Of a stretch of 64,000 bases of DNA, positions 34,985-47,400 are shown in pieces. Both the position numbers and the translations under genes were made by a program. The notes under the pieces were generated by a model. It was not told the origin of the DNA and made no database searches. It saw only the letters and a list, made by a program, of their open reading frames with translations. Numbering within the stretch: position 1 is the stretch's first letter; every line of letters starts with the position of its first letter. Source of the DNA: Acorus gramineus (lineage: Eukaryota > Streptophyta > Magnoliopsida > Acorales > Acoraceae); assembly GCA_030737835.1 (NCBI GenBank), contig JAUJYN010000014.1, positions 1,850,152 through 1,914,151 of the forward strand, in the 5' to 3' direction.

Positions 34985-35819
34985 AGAAGGAGGGTTAGTC
35001 CAAAACAAAAGACGTCTGAAAGGTGAGAATCCTAAACGAAATTTTCATTCTAAACCATGCTTAGAAAAATATTCAAATTAAACAAAGCATGAAAATAGTC
35101 AAGCATGAAATACACCTCTACTTTCCCCAAAAATATCCCACCATGGCCTATCTCTTAAGACGACCAAAGACTATTCAAGATTTACCCTGCTTAAAACTAC
35201 ACAAACACATTTTCTTTTTATAAACCTATTCATCCTCGTAAAGCATGCTTATAAACTCCCACTGTGATCATCAACACATGCTTACTTGCCTTTCTATGCC
35301 ATTATCACATCAAAGCATATCTATTTCAAAAATTGTCACTGCCCTAAAAAAATTCACACACACATTCATGCATATGCAAACCCACCACCATCTCTTGTAC
35401 TAGAACAACACCATACCTATATATGCAAACCCACTATGCAAGCATGTTAAAACATTCTATAGACTATGAAATAGCATGCTTATAACACTCCCATCATGAT
35501 CATAAACACATGTCTACATGCCATCTTATATTACTATCACACCTAAAGGCATATTGTTTCGAAGAGTTATTCCCTTTTACATACACATACATCTCTTATC
35601 AAAACCAACACCATATCTCTATACACAATGAAGCACCATATAAGCCATAAAGAAATGCATGCTTATGAAATCCCACCGTGATCATTTTTCATACACAAAC
35701 AAGCATGCCTATTAAAAGGATGCATATATATACTTCTTACACATTTCATAGCACCAAAACATATATATACATATATATCTAGAATAAAATAGATAGAAAG
35801 AGGGAAATAAAGGCATACC
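34985..35819. other. AT-rich stretch between antisense exons
   Basis: No gene seen. On the minus strand it would be a single intron of about 0.85 kb between the acidic exon and the PMD exon. It contains AAGCATGC-type repeats (CATGCTTATAA near 35247, 35475 and 35665) that look like an old internal duplication. Confidence 0.5.
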
Positions 35820-36505
35820 ACGGCTTGTGTGGCTCCAGGAGCCTCCACCTCAGCCTCATCGGGATCGTCCATCCCGTCATCGTCTCCCTCCTCATCATCC
35901 CCCTCCTCCTCAGCCATGGCCTCCTCGACCTCAACCTCAGCACCGGCCCCTGTGTCCACACCCACGGTCTCTTCAGCCCCAACCCCAACTCCCTCACCTT
36001 CCTTCGTGCCCACCGCACCGGAAGCCAACATTTCAAAAACCCCCAAGGCCCTCGAGGCCTCCTCCTCGGCCCTAACCTCTGTAGCCTCCCTATCCAACAT
36101 CCCTACGATGGCATCCAATGATGCCCTCACACCCTCACAAACCCCCTCAGCCCCTACGTCCTTGGCTACACCCTCGGTCGATCCTCCGACCTCCAAACCA
36201 ATGCTTCCGGCTGCCACCGATCGATCACCGCGCCTCCTCTTGCGCGTATACCCGATCACATCGCCCCTAGGAACTGTAGAAACTCCCGGGACAGCCCCCG
36301 AAGGCACATCCCCGACCGAACCTGTGCCGGCACCTCCCAACGGCGCCTGCGCCGCACCTGTCATCTCTTCGGCAACCCTCCTCTCCAAACTGTCACTCTC
36401 CAACAAGCCCGACCCCAAGGTAGCCCCCCTTTGCTCTTGGGAAGACCTGAGGCGCTTCATCATTGAAGCCGACCTCTTCCCCTTCGCCATCTCTCCCGAT
36501 TTCAC
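35820..36505 (-). pseudogene. Antisense gene of the Tat-like element: acidic N-terminal exon
   Basis: An open minus-strand frame starts MKSGEMAKGKRSASMMKRLRSS (or at the second Met) and continues as a Gly/Ala/Val-rich sequence with a basic cluster YTRKRRRGDRS, possibly a nuclear signal. It ends in an acidic tail of repeated Glu/Asp (VEEAMAEEEGDDEEGDDDGMDDPDE) before a donor GTATGCC at 35819. No family is recognised. Its position upstream of the PMD exon suggests it is the first coding exon of the antisense gene. The plus-strand frame 35829-36563 is the Ser/Pro/Thr-rich complement and is rejected. Confidence 0.5.
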
Positions 36506-37356
36506 AAGAAAAAGGAGAACCCAAAAGGTTTTTAGGGTTTCAAAATCAAGAAGAAAGAGATGATCAAAGGCGAGTCAAAGTCAAGAAAAACCAAGTTTTT
36601 CGGTTTCAAACGGAGAAGAAGAAGAAGAGAGGGAAGAGCAACCGTTTTTGAAAACGTGCGGGAGAGAGAGGGTCCTTTTTCAGTTATAAGGGACCCAGTT
36701 GGCCGGTGGCTACTCACGAGTAGCCACCCCCTATCCGACGGCTAAAATCCACTAGCCACCCCTCCCTGCTGGCTAAACACCACTAGCCGCCCCCTGCCAG
36801 CTTCTCAAACACACTTATTTCCAAGTTTTCTAAAAACAAACAGCCATGTATTGGTTTATTTCCAAGTTTTACTTGATCAAACACAACTTTTTTGAAAGTT
36901 TTACCACAATTACCAATACCATTTAGTTCAAATTTCTTCAGTTCTGGTTCTTTTCTGGAATCTTTGTCTTTCGAATGATCCAATTCACCAAATCAAACAC
37001 ACTTTTTTCTTTCTGTCTGCGATATCCCCTTGATTTGCTGAGCTACCCAAGCACGGGTACGGTAGGCACAAGGAAACTGACGCCGGGCTGCTCCATGCAC
37101 GATGGCTAAGAACCCCGTTCGAGGGTTGGATCACTCGCTTCCTTACTTTTACTCACTCTCCCACCTGGATCAGTCTTTAGATAACCATTCTAGTCAAAAC
37201 CCAGCCTCTGATGACCTAAATTAACTCCCTGAATGGTATTTGGTCATGTGTCCTAAACTTCTTGAAGGTTGGGCCAGCCAAAATAAGGGTCTCTTTCCTT
37301 ATCATCGATCGAAGTCTTTCTGTTTCACACAAAGACTCCGTCCGATGAGGGACAAT

Positions 37357-38319
37357 TGTAGATACCCTAATTTTGACCGTCCAAAGAAAAGAAATTTACT
37401 TCAAGTAATACTTAAGAAACAACCACATTTGGATATCTAATAGAAAACTCACTCAGAAACCAAAATCGGAAACCCTAACCTAGCCGCCCCTCACCTGGAC
37501 ACTGTCAGAGAACAAAGATCTAATGGAAGGTCAAATCAAGCACCTTATTACCCATTTTGATCTATTGTCCAGTGGACACTCCCCTACACCTCTTTTACTA
37601 TAAATAAGGGGTCTCCAAACACTTCTTGCATTCATTCCCAATTATCAATAATCAAATACTTCCCAATCATCCACAGGCCTATACCCCCCACACCACCATT
37701 TCAAAACCCTTGAGAGAGAAAGTGAGAGAAATTTATTTCCTACACCAAATCATTCTCCAAAACCCAGGTTAAACCCAGCTTAACCTCTGCCAAACACCCA
37801 AATCAAACTCTACCAAGGTTCTGCCCAAATTGAACCAGACACCAGGCGGCTACTCCTAACTAGCCCCCTCCACTAGGTGGCTAAACCCAACTAGCCAGCC
37901 CTTTCCCTAGCCCACTTGAGTCCCAATTCTCCTTTAGTCAAGTTCCTGAAGTAGAAGAGGATCCTCTGTGTACGGCATGCCCGTGTCTCAGAGCGGAGAC
38001 CCCACAAACTCCCCCACGAAGGTGATCAAATCCACCCCAACTTTTACTACTGTTTGAGAAAAGCAGATGGCGATCACAACCACCCCTGAATCCTCCTGAG
38101 GACCCATCAGCCGCCTCAGTCGGGAACAAAAAACCAACCCGCCACCCCTTCTGAGAGACGATCCGACCGAGCCTACCAAGGTGCAGCTCTCTGGATCCAA
38201 GCCTCCGAAGAACCCCCACATACACAGATCCGAAGGACGAGGAAGAGAGGGACGAAGGCTTTCCGGAGCACCCCCCAACCCAACCCAAACAACCCCCCTT
38301 CCAAAATCCGATACCGACA
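37357..38319 (+). repeat. 3' LTR of the Tat-like element
   Basis: 963 bp, TGTAGATACCC to CCGATACCGACA, then TSD CTACT. It matches the 5' LTR but lacks about 310 bp of its GGCGGCTA-rich part and has about 110 bp extra near 37785-37900. These unequal changes show that both LTRs have been rearranged since insertion. Confidence 0.88.
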
Positions 38320-38950
38320 CTACTAGATACAGACAGATTGTGGGTCAGCTTGTGTATCTCTGTATCACCAGACTTGACATTGCTCATGCTGTTAGCATTG
38401 TTAGTCAGTTTGTCTCGACCCCTCGATTAGTGCATTATGGTGCTCTTATGCGTATTCTCAGATATTTACGTGGTACTATCACTAGATCGCTGTATCTGTC
38501 ATCCTCTTCCACTTTGATTCTTAGAGCTTACACTGATGTTGATTGGGCTGGAGATCCAACCACGAGATGCTCTATCACTGGGTTCTGCATATTTCTTTGA
38601 GATTCCATCATCTCTTGGCGCAGCAAGAAACAAGAAGTTGTTTCCTTATCCAGCACTGAGGCTGAGTATCGCGCCATGGCTATTACCACCAAGGAGATTG
38701 TTCATCTTAGACGTCTCTTGGTGGACTTGGGAGTCACTATGACTGGTCCCACTCTTCTTTATTGTGATAATCGGTCTGCTATTCAGATAGCTAGCAATTC
38801 GGTCTTTCACGAAAGGACCAAACACATTGAGATCGACTGTCACTTCATTCGTTAGCACTACCTTGCAAAGACAATATCGCTTCTGCATATTTCCTCTGCA
38901 GAGCAGCTTACTGATTTTTTTACGAAGTTACATCCGGTTCCTCGATTTTA
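38320..38950 (+). pseudogene. Copia RNase H, continuation of the interrupted pol
   Basis: From the second CTACT the copia frame resumes: YRQIVGQLVYLCITRLDIAHAVSIVSQFV, LRYLRGTITRSLYL, YTDVDWAGDPTTRCSITGF, then [23 protein letters not shown] and [41 protein letters not shown]. This is the complete Ty1/copia RNase H. The catalytic acidic residues in DVDWAGD, STEAEY and CDN are present, but two stops interrupt the frame (after FCIFL and after HFIR). The last codons (FIRKL) continue at 41383 with TLYDPP beyond the LTR-A insertion. Confidence 0.9.
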
Positions 38951-38962
38951 GTTCTTCATTCG

Positions 38963-41387
38963 CAAACTGTCACGCCCCAGGGCCGCCGTCCCCGGAACGC
39001 GGCAATGGTATATATGATATCAGCAGTCTATACAAGCGGTCAATAATATACTAAACAATATCAACAATGACAACACAGACAACAAAGAGGCTGACATAAT
39101 ATATACACAAATAGCGGAAGCTAAAAGACTGAGTCTGTAATTCAAAAGACATATTACAGACCCGATACATAATCAACTGTCCTGTGAGAGCCAATATATA
39201 CAATGACATCCAAATGTAATACAAACGTGTGCCTAAGCACGGAATACAATACATACAATCAAAAGGGGATGCTGAATGGCCTCTCACACTCAGAGCGTGA
39301 CGCTGCTCCGCTACTGCTGATGTGCCTCGGGGAGCTCCTCCTTCAGATCCGACTCAGATATAACTGGAGAAAAATATATGCGAGGGGTGAGCCACACGCT
39401 CAGTGAATAGCACAACCCATGCATCACAATTCATATTAACCTTACACAATTCATAGCCCCTAAGTGGCAGTAACTACACAATCCAGTGGGTCGCTACATC
39501 GCCGACCCACCACACCCTCACCCTCACCCTCACTCTCAAGGGTAACATGGTCTTTTGGGACTGACTAGGCTGTTAATCACCCTTGGTCCACTGATAGCCT
39601 CTCCTCCACTCCGTAGCTCGCCTGGTCTACTCCCACGATTCAGCACAGTCCAAAACCAAATCAGGAGGTGCCTACTGATGGGAGCCCTCTGTCAGGACGG
39701 CCTGTCTAACGCTGAGGAGTCCCTCCACGGATCCAACGAAGGGAAGAGAAACAGCCTACCCACACGGATACGATCCACTTGGATCCGCCGACACCGATTG
39801 CAACTCTACTAATGTCATGAATTCTTCAGAATTCCTCCAGGGCGCATAACTAAGATGCGGGGAGACATATATTATAACAACACGGTTATAATATTCTCTA
39901 AGGCATGCTAATAATCATAAGCTCGCATTTGATTTAAATAAATTAAACTAAATGGGAAGCATGCATAGGTCGAGGCTTTCCTAGCATGAAAACATGGTAT
40001 CAGGAAGTATAGGCCTCTATCCACAACATATGGGTGCATATTCCTAGCATGCAAAGCCTATGGTGGCATGGATACAACATAATGAACATGCATAGCACAG
40101 GTTACACTTATTACAAATTAATACGCAATTATACTGCCCCAGGGGAGGGCAATGCACGACTACGTGCATCGAACGCCTCCCTACTGGGTTTGATTGTCCC
40201 ACTCACCAATACCCGGGTCGTCGCGTGATCGCCTGTCAAGATCTGCAAGACATGGGAAACCAAAATGGTGAGTAAAATACACAAATACGCAAGAAAATAC
40301 GCTAAAAATACCCAACACCCGGACAAGCATGCATACGGACCGCACGCACGCGAGTCCGAGTGTCCCGACACACTCCCGCACCCCCGGGCAACCATGCGCA
40401 CGGCCACCCGCACGCACACGCACGGGTGCGCACGCACGCGCGCACACCCGCGCCCTGGGCGCACTGCCGTGCCCCAGCCCGCGATCCCAGGCGCGCTGTC
40501 GCGCCTCAGCCCGCACGCCCAGACACCCGGGTTCACCCACACGCACTGCGCCCTTGCGCAGCACCCCGCGCGCACCCCTATCTAAACAAGAAATAGGGGG
40601 GGAGGAAAGCTTACCCAAGGGAGGAAAGGAAAGGAGGGAACTTCGGGTGCTCTTCGCGCACCGATTTGCCACCACCAAAGCCACCACTACCAAGGCCTCT
40701 TCTCAGCCTAAGAGGGGATGAAAACAGAGAAGAAAAGGTGGTAAGAGAGGAGGTTACATAAGGGGGAAATCGAAGCCGAGACCATGGAAAGGTAGATCGG
40801 GTCCTCACCTTGCTTTTCTCCTTCTAGGGTTTTCTTGCTCAACCACTCCTACTAGATCATAAAGGGGAAATAAAGAGAGGAGATGAGAGAGCTTGAGAGA
40901 GATGGAGAAGATGATGAATAGTCCAACTATTCTTGGGCGTGGACTTCATTTAAGCACACACACACACCTCACACACTCACCACTTACACTTAGAACTAAT
41001 TAGGTTTAGCTAGGTTTAGTTAGGTGAACTTTGACTTGGGTCAACCTAACCACACTAGAAAACAAAAGATTTTGACCAAGTCAAGGGTCAACATTGACCA
41101 AGTCAAGTCTCCCAATGACTTTTCGCTTAGTCAAAACCCGGATACGATTCGAAACTGTGAAATTCTGAAACGTTACCGGAATTCGATGAAATTTTCGTGA
41201 GTGGCTTGAAATGGCACCAGGACACATAATATGCAGTTAGATTTTCAATCGGAGTTCTCAAACTCATGATGATGGCTAAAAGTCTGAAATTTTAGCGGTT
41301 CCGATCGAAAAAAGAAAAAGTTGAAAAACTGCCAGAATGCTCCAATGGTGACCAGAAGGTAAAAAGTGACACATATATAACACAAAC
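38963..41387 (-). mobile_element. Solo LTR-A, minus orientation, TSD CAAAC
   Basis: TGTCACGCCCC at 38968 to ATATATAACA at 41382 (2,415 bp), flanked by CAAAC at 38963-38967 and 41383-41387. It cuts the last codons of copia RNase H. It is the shortest LTR-A, with a reduced GC-rich tract (about 40330-40590), yet its micro-exon-like block (40207-40242) and leader donor (40611) are intact. Confidence 0.93.
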
Positions 41388-41411
41388 TCACATTGTATGA
41401 TCCACCATGAG

Positions 41412-41422
41412 TTTGAGGGGGG
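41412..41422 (+). promoter_or_regulatory. Polypurine tract of the copia element
   Basis: TTTGAGGGGGG lies just before the copia LTR start TGTT at 41424, as in other copia elements where the tract abuts the 3' LTR. Confidence 0.8.
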
Positions 41423-44400
41423 CTGTTTGTTATGCCTGTGTCATTTGGAGCCATTTCGGTTAAGCCTTGGTCACTTATGGGTCATTCAGGGCCTTTTAAT
41501 TTTTCGATCGGAGTCGCTAAAATTTTGGCTTTTAGCCACCTACGGGAGTTAGAGTACTCTGATTGAAAATCTGACTACATATTATGGGTCCTGGTACCAT
41601 TTTGTACTACCCATAAAAATTTCATCGAATTCCGGTAACGTTTTGAAAAATATGCAGTTCTGAATCGCATCCGGGTTTGACCGTTACTGGATTGTCAAAT
41701 GGAGACTTTGACCAGTCAAATGGAGACTTTGACTAATCAAAGTTGACTTTGTCAGGTCAATGGGTTTTGTTTGTTTCCTTGGTTGGGTTGACAAGGTCAA
41801 CCCCCCCCCCAACCACCAACTTTTTGGGCATTAAACACTCTTTGAGAGTGAGAACTCTCTCTCTCCCTCTCCCTCTCCCTCTCCCTCCAACGTCCCTCTC
41901 TTTTCTCTCCCTTTTAGGCTTTCTTTAGTGAGTTTTAAAGAGAAAAACAAAATCAGCAAGTGAAGGAGAAGAAGAAGCACAAAAGGGGGTGCAAAGAAGA
42001 TGATTAAGGTGTGTGTGTGTGCATTCATGTTGTTGTTGTTGTTGATTCTCCTCTCCTTAGCTCCCTCTCATACCCCCCCCCCTTTTGCACCCCTGTTTCA
42101 GCCAAGGAAGGCTGAGGAGATGCTGAAGAGATGGTGGTAGTGGTGGTGGTGGTTGAGGTGGTCGTGGGTGTGTCGAGAACCCCGCATCTCCCCATTTCCC
42201 TCCCCCTGTTTCGGTAAGGCAGCTCTCTGTCTTTTAAAGATCTCAGTGAATCTAGTATTTAGAGGCATATTTTTAGGATTATGTCTTCTTATGATTTGAT
42301 CATCTATGTGTCTAGATGTTATATATGAAATTTGGGGTCATTATGATATCTGTGTTGTAAGTTAGAACCTGTTTTGTATGGTCTGTCCAGATTCGCGTAG
42401 GAATTGACCTGCTTCTGGAAATTATTTGTTTCGGGCTTGTAGAGGCAAAATTAGGTTCTAATGTCTTCATGAATTATGATCCCAGCATATCAGAGAATGT
42501 GAATGATTTATTTCAAAATTTCTAGAAGTGTATTGGGTGCTTTGGAGACCAATTAGTAGGGCTGGTTGCAGCAGGTTTGACAGTTTTGCTTCGTTGAGTG
42601 TCAAGGAGTTGTTTGCATGTGTCTTGGGTGATAATATGGAAGTATCAGGGGTTAGGGTCTTCATGAAGTAAGCTTATATGTGTGATAGGAGGTTCCATAA
42701 TTTAATTATGGATCATTGGTTGTGTTTTGCAGATCTCGTAGACCGGACGCGCGGCGATCCGGGTATCGGTGAGTGGTTTGATCCAATCCCCCCCCCCTCT
42801 CGGGATGCGCTCGGCGCGGGTAGGCGCGGGTCGCGGATCGGTGGGGCCCCCTAGCTATACCACTTGTGTAGATAAGTAGTATGGCCATGCTTAAGCTATA
42901 ATATGTAGATATCTAGCATGCTAGGCTTATATACATGTATTGTATTCATGTATGAATGATTGTGTTGCATGAGCCCCTCTAGTATGGACATGTATTTTTG
43001 GTAATGTGTATGGATGTATAGAATATGGCATGCCTTAGGTAGTATTGTAATAATACTCCCACCATATTAATTGGAATATCGAACATGATTAAGTCTGGGT
43101 TAATAACGGGCACCTGCCTAATATTCCCTTGTGATAAGACTCGAGGGCATGGTGTAGTTGTTGCACCCATGCTAATGGGGCAAAGCTATGACCAGCTTCA
43201 TGAGATGATGATCTCTCTCGCCCTCTCCCTCTGAACGAACTGAGTAAGTAGATGCGAATTCCTACTCGACTCAGGTTCGTTTGGAATATTGGCATGCACC
43301 TGTTAGTGCGCGAGATCGCGCTTGACCCTTTCTTTTAAGTTGGTGATATCCAACGCATGTTTAAGTTAGGCCTTGTGTGCTTATGTGATTAATGACCATG
43401 TATGCATGTTGTATGATTTATTATGATGTAAATCCATGTTAGGGAGTATCCCTATAATTATTGGATGATTGTGCATATGGTTCATGCACATAGCTAGATA
43501 TAAAAATTTCCTGGATATATTTATATGCGCATGTTAAAAACTGATAGGCCTATCTGGGATAGGCGTGGGTATGACCCGCTGTCAGGTTGTACCTTATTAG
43601 TTAGAGCGTTGGCGATGTAATTGCCCCGTGCATCCGAGCGATGCACTCGTTTGGAATTCAGGAGAATTCATTATCTTATCGGATTGTTAAGCCGGTAGTT
43701 GGGGCGTGACACCCCCCCTGTGTCCGAGCGACGCAACGGTGTGGGAGTACAGTAGTATTCGATATCTCGATAAGTGATTATCGAGAGTAGTTGTTTCTCC
43801 ATTGGGTTCGCTTTGCGAACATGGAATGTTTACTCCCAATGTCGTCCGTGTTGAAGAGGGCCGGGTTGTAGCTGTCCTGACAGAGGGCTCCCATCCGTAG
43901 GTACCACCGATGCGTTCGGGAACGTACTGATCGTGGGAGTATACCATGTCACGCCCCAAAGCGGCCCTCCCTGAGACGTGGCAATAATAAAATATCAGCT
44001 ATCAATACCTGAGGTCAATAAAGACTCCAACAACAATACACAAGGCGGCAAAGCAAGATAATGATAACTGACTAAAAAGCGGAAGCATAATATATAAACA
44101 ATGTCTATAAATCAAAAACATTATTACAGACTCGAATACACAATCACTGTCCTGTGAGAGCCAAGTCTAGACAAAAAAAAAATACAACCTGTGCCACATG
44201 CACGATTTACAAAACATAAAATGACTCTAGGAATGCTGACAGCCTCGCACTCGCCACCCGCCGGCAGAACGCTCCATGCCCATAAGACCACGCCACAGGA
44301 AAGCTCCAGCTCCACGCCCAACACTGCCCCTGAAAAGAAACAGTATGCGAGGGGTGAGCTACAAGCTCAGTGAGTGGCTGGAAACCAATCACCATACTAC

Positions 44401-47400
44401 AGTTCAATACATAATCAATTTCCTTTCAAGGAAAACATGGGTGGAAACCCATGGATAACTAGGTCACGCGGCGGCGCGACCAACCTCACCCCCACCCTCA
44501 CTCCCGGAGGGAGTCTTTTGGGACTTTTGGGGAGAGACCATGCCGTCAGTCGAAGATACCCAGATTTACTGGTCTACACAACACTACTGGATCATCTACA
44601 TCTAGATAATTGCTCAAACGATGCCTTTAAACATCGATTCAAGACTGGACCCAACAACTATGGGAACGGTCGAACAACGAATGGGTCACGCGGCGATATT
44701 CTTCACCTCATCCTTACCCTCACTCCTGGAGGGAGACTTTTGGGACTTTTGGAAGAGATTTAGACCGCTCTCCACCAAAAGGGAGAACGATTCCCACGCC
44801 CGCAACATCATTCGTTAACCCTCTCCCGCGTAGTATCTACAACCCGATCTCCTCAACTCACAGCTCTACACCCTTGGTCCGCCGGTAGCCCTTTCCTTGG
44901 GTAGCCTCTACCTGGTATACTCCCATGATCAGTACTCTTCCGAATGCATCGGTGGTACCTACGGATGGGAGCCCTCTGTCAGGACAGCTAAACCCGAGAA
45001 GTTCCTACATCGGATCCAACGAAGGGGAGAACGATCCCATGTTCGCAAAGCGAACCCAATGGAAAACAACTACTCTCGATACTCACTTATCGAGATATCA
45101 AAACACAGGCATAACAACAATCAACACACTCATATTAACCTTAAAGTAGTCATAGTCCCTATACGGGAGTAACTACACAATTTAGAGGGTCGTAACATCG
45201 CCGATCCACCCCACGCTCACCCTTTTGGGGTGTCATGGGTCTTTTGGGACAGACTAGACCGCTCTCCACCCTTGGTCCAACAGGTAGCCTCTCCCACATT
45301 CCGTAGCCTCTACCTGGTGTACTCCAACGATCAGCACTGTCCGACGCATCGGAGGTACCTACAGATGGGATCCCTCTGTCAGGTCAGCTTTCCAACGCCG
45401 GGGAGTCCCTACATCGGATCCAACCAAAAGGAGAAGACAGCCTACTCACGCGCGTACGATCCTCTTGGATCCGTCGACAACGATTTCTAACACTACTAAT
45501 GTCATGAATTCTCAAGAATTCCTCCAGGCCGCATAACTAAGATGCGGGGAAACATATATTATAACAACAAGGTTATAACATTATCTAAGGCATGCTCATA
45601 ACAATATGCTCTCATTTTAATTTAATTAAATTAAACTAAATGGGAACATGCATAGATCGGGGCTTTCCAATCACGGGACATGGTGTCTAGGCATGTATGG
45701 GCCTCTATACATGGTATATGGATGCATATCCCTAGCATACAAGGTCTAATATGGCATGGATACATCATATTAATCGTGCATTGCATAGTATCTACACATC
45801 ACAGCTAGGGGGCCCCATCGATGCGCGACGCACGTCTACGCGGGTCGAGCGCATCCCTATAAAGGGGGGGGGGGGTGGAATCGAACCACTCACCTTACAA
45901 CCCGGGACCTCGCGCATCCCATCCGACGAGATCTGCAAGGTAGGGGCATCGAATTTGGTGAGTAACAACACAATTTACACATAGAAATCATTAGAAATAC
46001 CAAATACTCGGACAAGCATGCATACGGACTCACACGCATGCGAGCACGCACGTACGCACGCGAGTCCGAGTGCCCCGACACCTACCCGAACCCTCGAGCA
46101 GCCACACGCATGGCCCCCCGCACGCGCACACACGCATACGCACGCACGCACGCGCCCCAGCACCCTCGGCGCACTGCCGCGCGCGCGTGCACCCTTGCGC
46201 GCGGCCGCGTGCACTGTGCGTCCAGCCTGCGCGCCCCAGCACGCGCACGCACGCGCACGCACGCACTGGTCCCCGGCCCGGTGCCCAGGCGCATGCCCAG
46301 GCGCACTGCACCGCGCGCGCACGCTCCCACGCGCACTCGCGCGCACCCCTGCTCACGCCAGCACCCGCGCGCACCCGCACGCCCACTTCGCGCGCACCCG
46401 TGCGACCACTCGCGCGCACGCGCCCGTGCGCGTCTGCGCGCCCGCCTGCACCTGCCAGCGCCCGCCTGCGCGCGCACGCACGCAGACAACGCCCAATGCT
46501 CGCCCAGCCAACCCTAACCCCATTTAACCCTCCCCAACCCCTCACACACACCCTAACACATCTACCCAACATGCATGACCTTCCAACCAACCCTAAGCCA
46601 TAAAAACTAAGAAAAGAAGGGGAAAGGCTCACCTTGGGAGGAGAAAAGAAAGGGGGAGGTTCGGGGGCCCTCGACGCACCCGCGACCACCTCAACCGCCA
46701 CCACCAACACCACCACCTTCAGCCTCTCCTCAGCCTCCTCCTTGGCTGGAAATCAGGGGGGAAGGATCATGAGGGGGAGCTTGAGGTAAGAGAAGATCAA
46801 CAACAACAACACATGAACAACCCTTCTCTTCTTCCTTCACCATCTCCTTCTCTTTGGGGAATTAAAACAAACACCTAGGGGGGGCTTTGAAAAGAGAGAA
46901 AGAGAGGCCAAGAAGAATGGGCGTGGAAGTGAGAGGGAGAGAGAGAGAGAGAAGATATTTGTTTGCACACAAATATCTAAAGAGGGATGGAAATGACCAT
47001 TTCATCCCTGACTTAGAAATTCTGCGCATGCTTCACTTGAACATCCATAACTTCCTCGATATACCTCCGAATTGTACAATTCTAATTTCGTTGGAAAGCT
47101 AAGATGATTATCTACAACTTTCATGTTCATGCCGAGATTAAATAATCTCTCCAGCTATTCCAAAATTAGAGCTAAACATAGAACAGGGCTGCTGCCAGAA
47201 TTTTCATCCCCGGGGTATACTTGGAAAAATACCCATAACTTTTACTACAAGAATCCAGTTGACCTAATTCCACCTTTGTATGAAAGCTAACTCAAAACTG
47301 GACATCTCATAATAAAATCATATTTAAACCTCTTCATCTTGGATTTAAAAAAAAATCAAATCCAAATACCAAATTGGAAATACATAACTTAGAAAAAAAA

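Larger units (their letters stand above)
20127..38319 (+). mobile_element. Tat-like Ty3/gypsy element without pol, TSD CTACT
   Basis: Termini TGTAGATACCC...CCGATACCGACA are flanked by CTACT at 20122-20126 and 38320-38324; removing the element restores the copia RT/RNase H frame. Parts: 5' LTR 20127-21288, primer-site candidate 21292, a sense gag fragment (21621-22148), a purine-rich tract before the 3' LTR (about 37341-37356), 3' LTR 37357-38319, and an antisense gene remnant spanning 36505 to 23123 across two nested insertions. There is no RT, RNase H, integrase or protease sequence. The TGTAGATACCC start and an antisense plant-mobile-domain gene point to the Tat lineage by family knowledge; that assignment is inferred. 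Confidence 0.85.

Noticed and set aside
35829-36563. A 244-residue Ser/Pro/Thr-rich plus-strand frame
   Set aside because: It is the complement of the acidic antisense exon; the minus strand has usable splice sites and fits the PMD gene order.
43690-43715. An additional LTR end (GGGGCGTGACA) inside the plus LTR-B
   Set aside because: No partner end or target repeat; it sits at a deletion scar next to a C-run and may be chance or a filler of a few bases.
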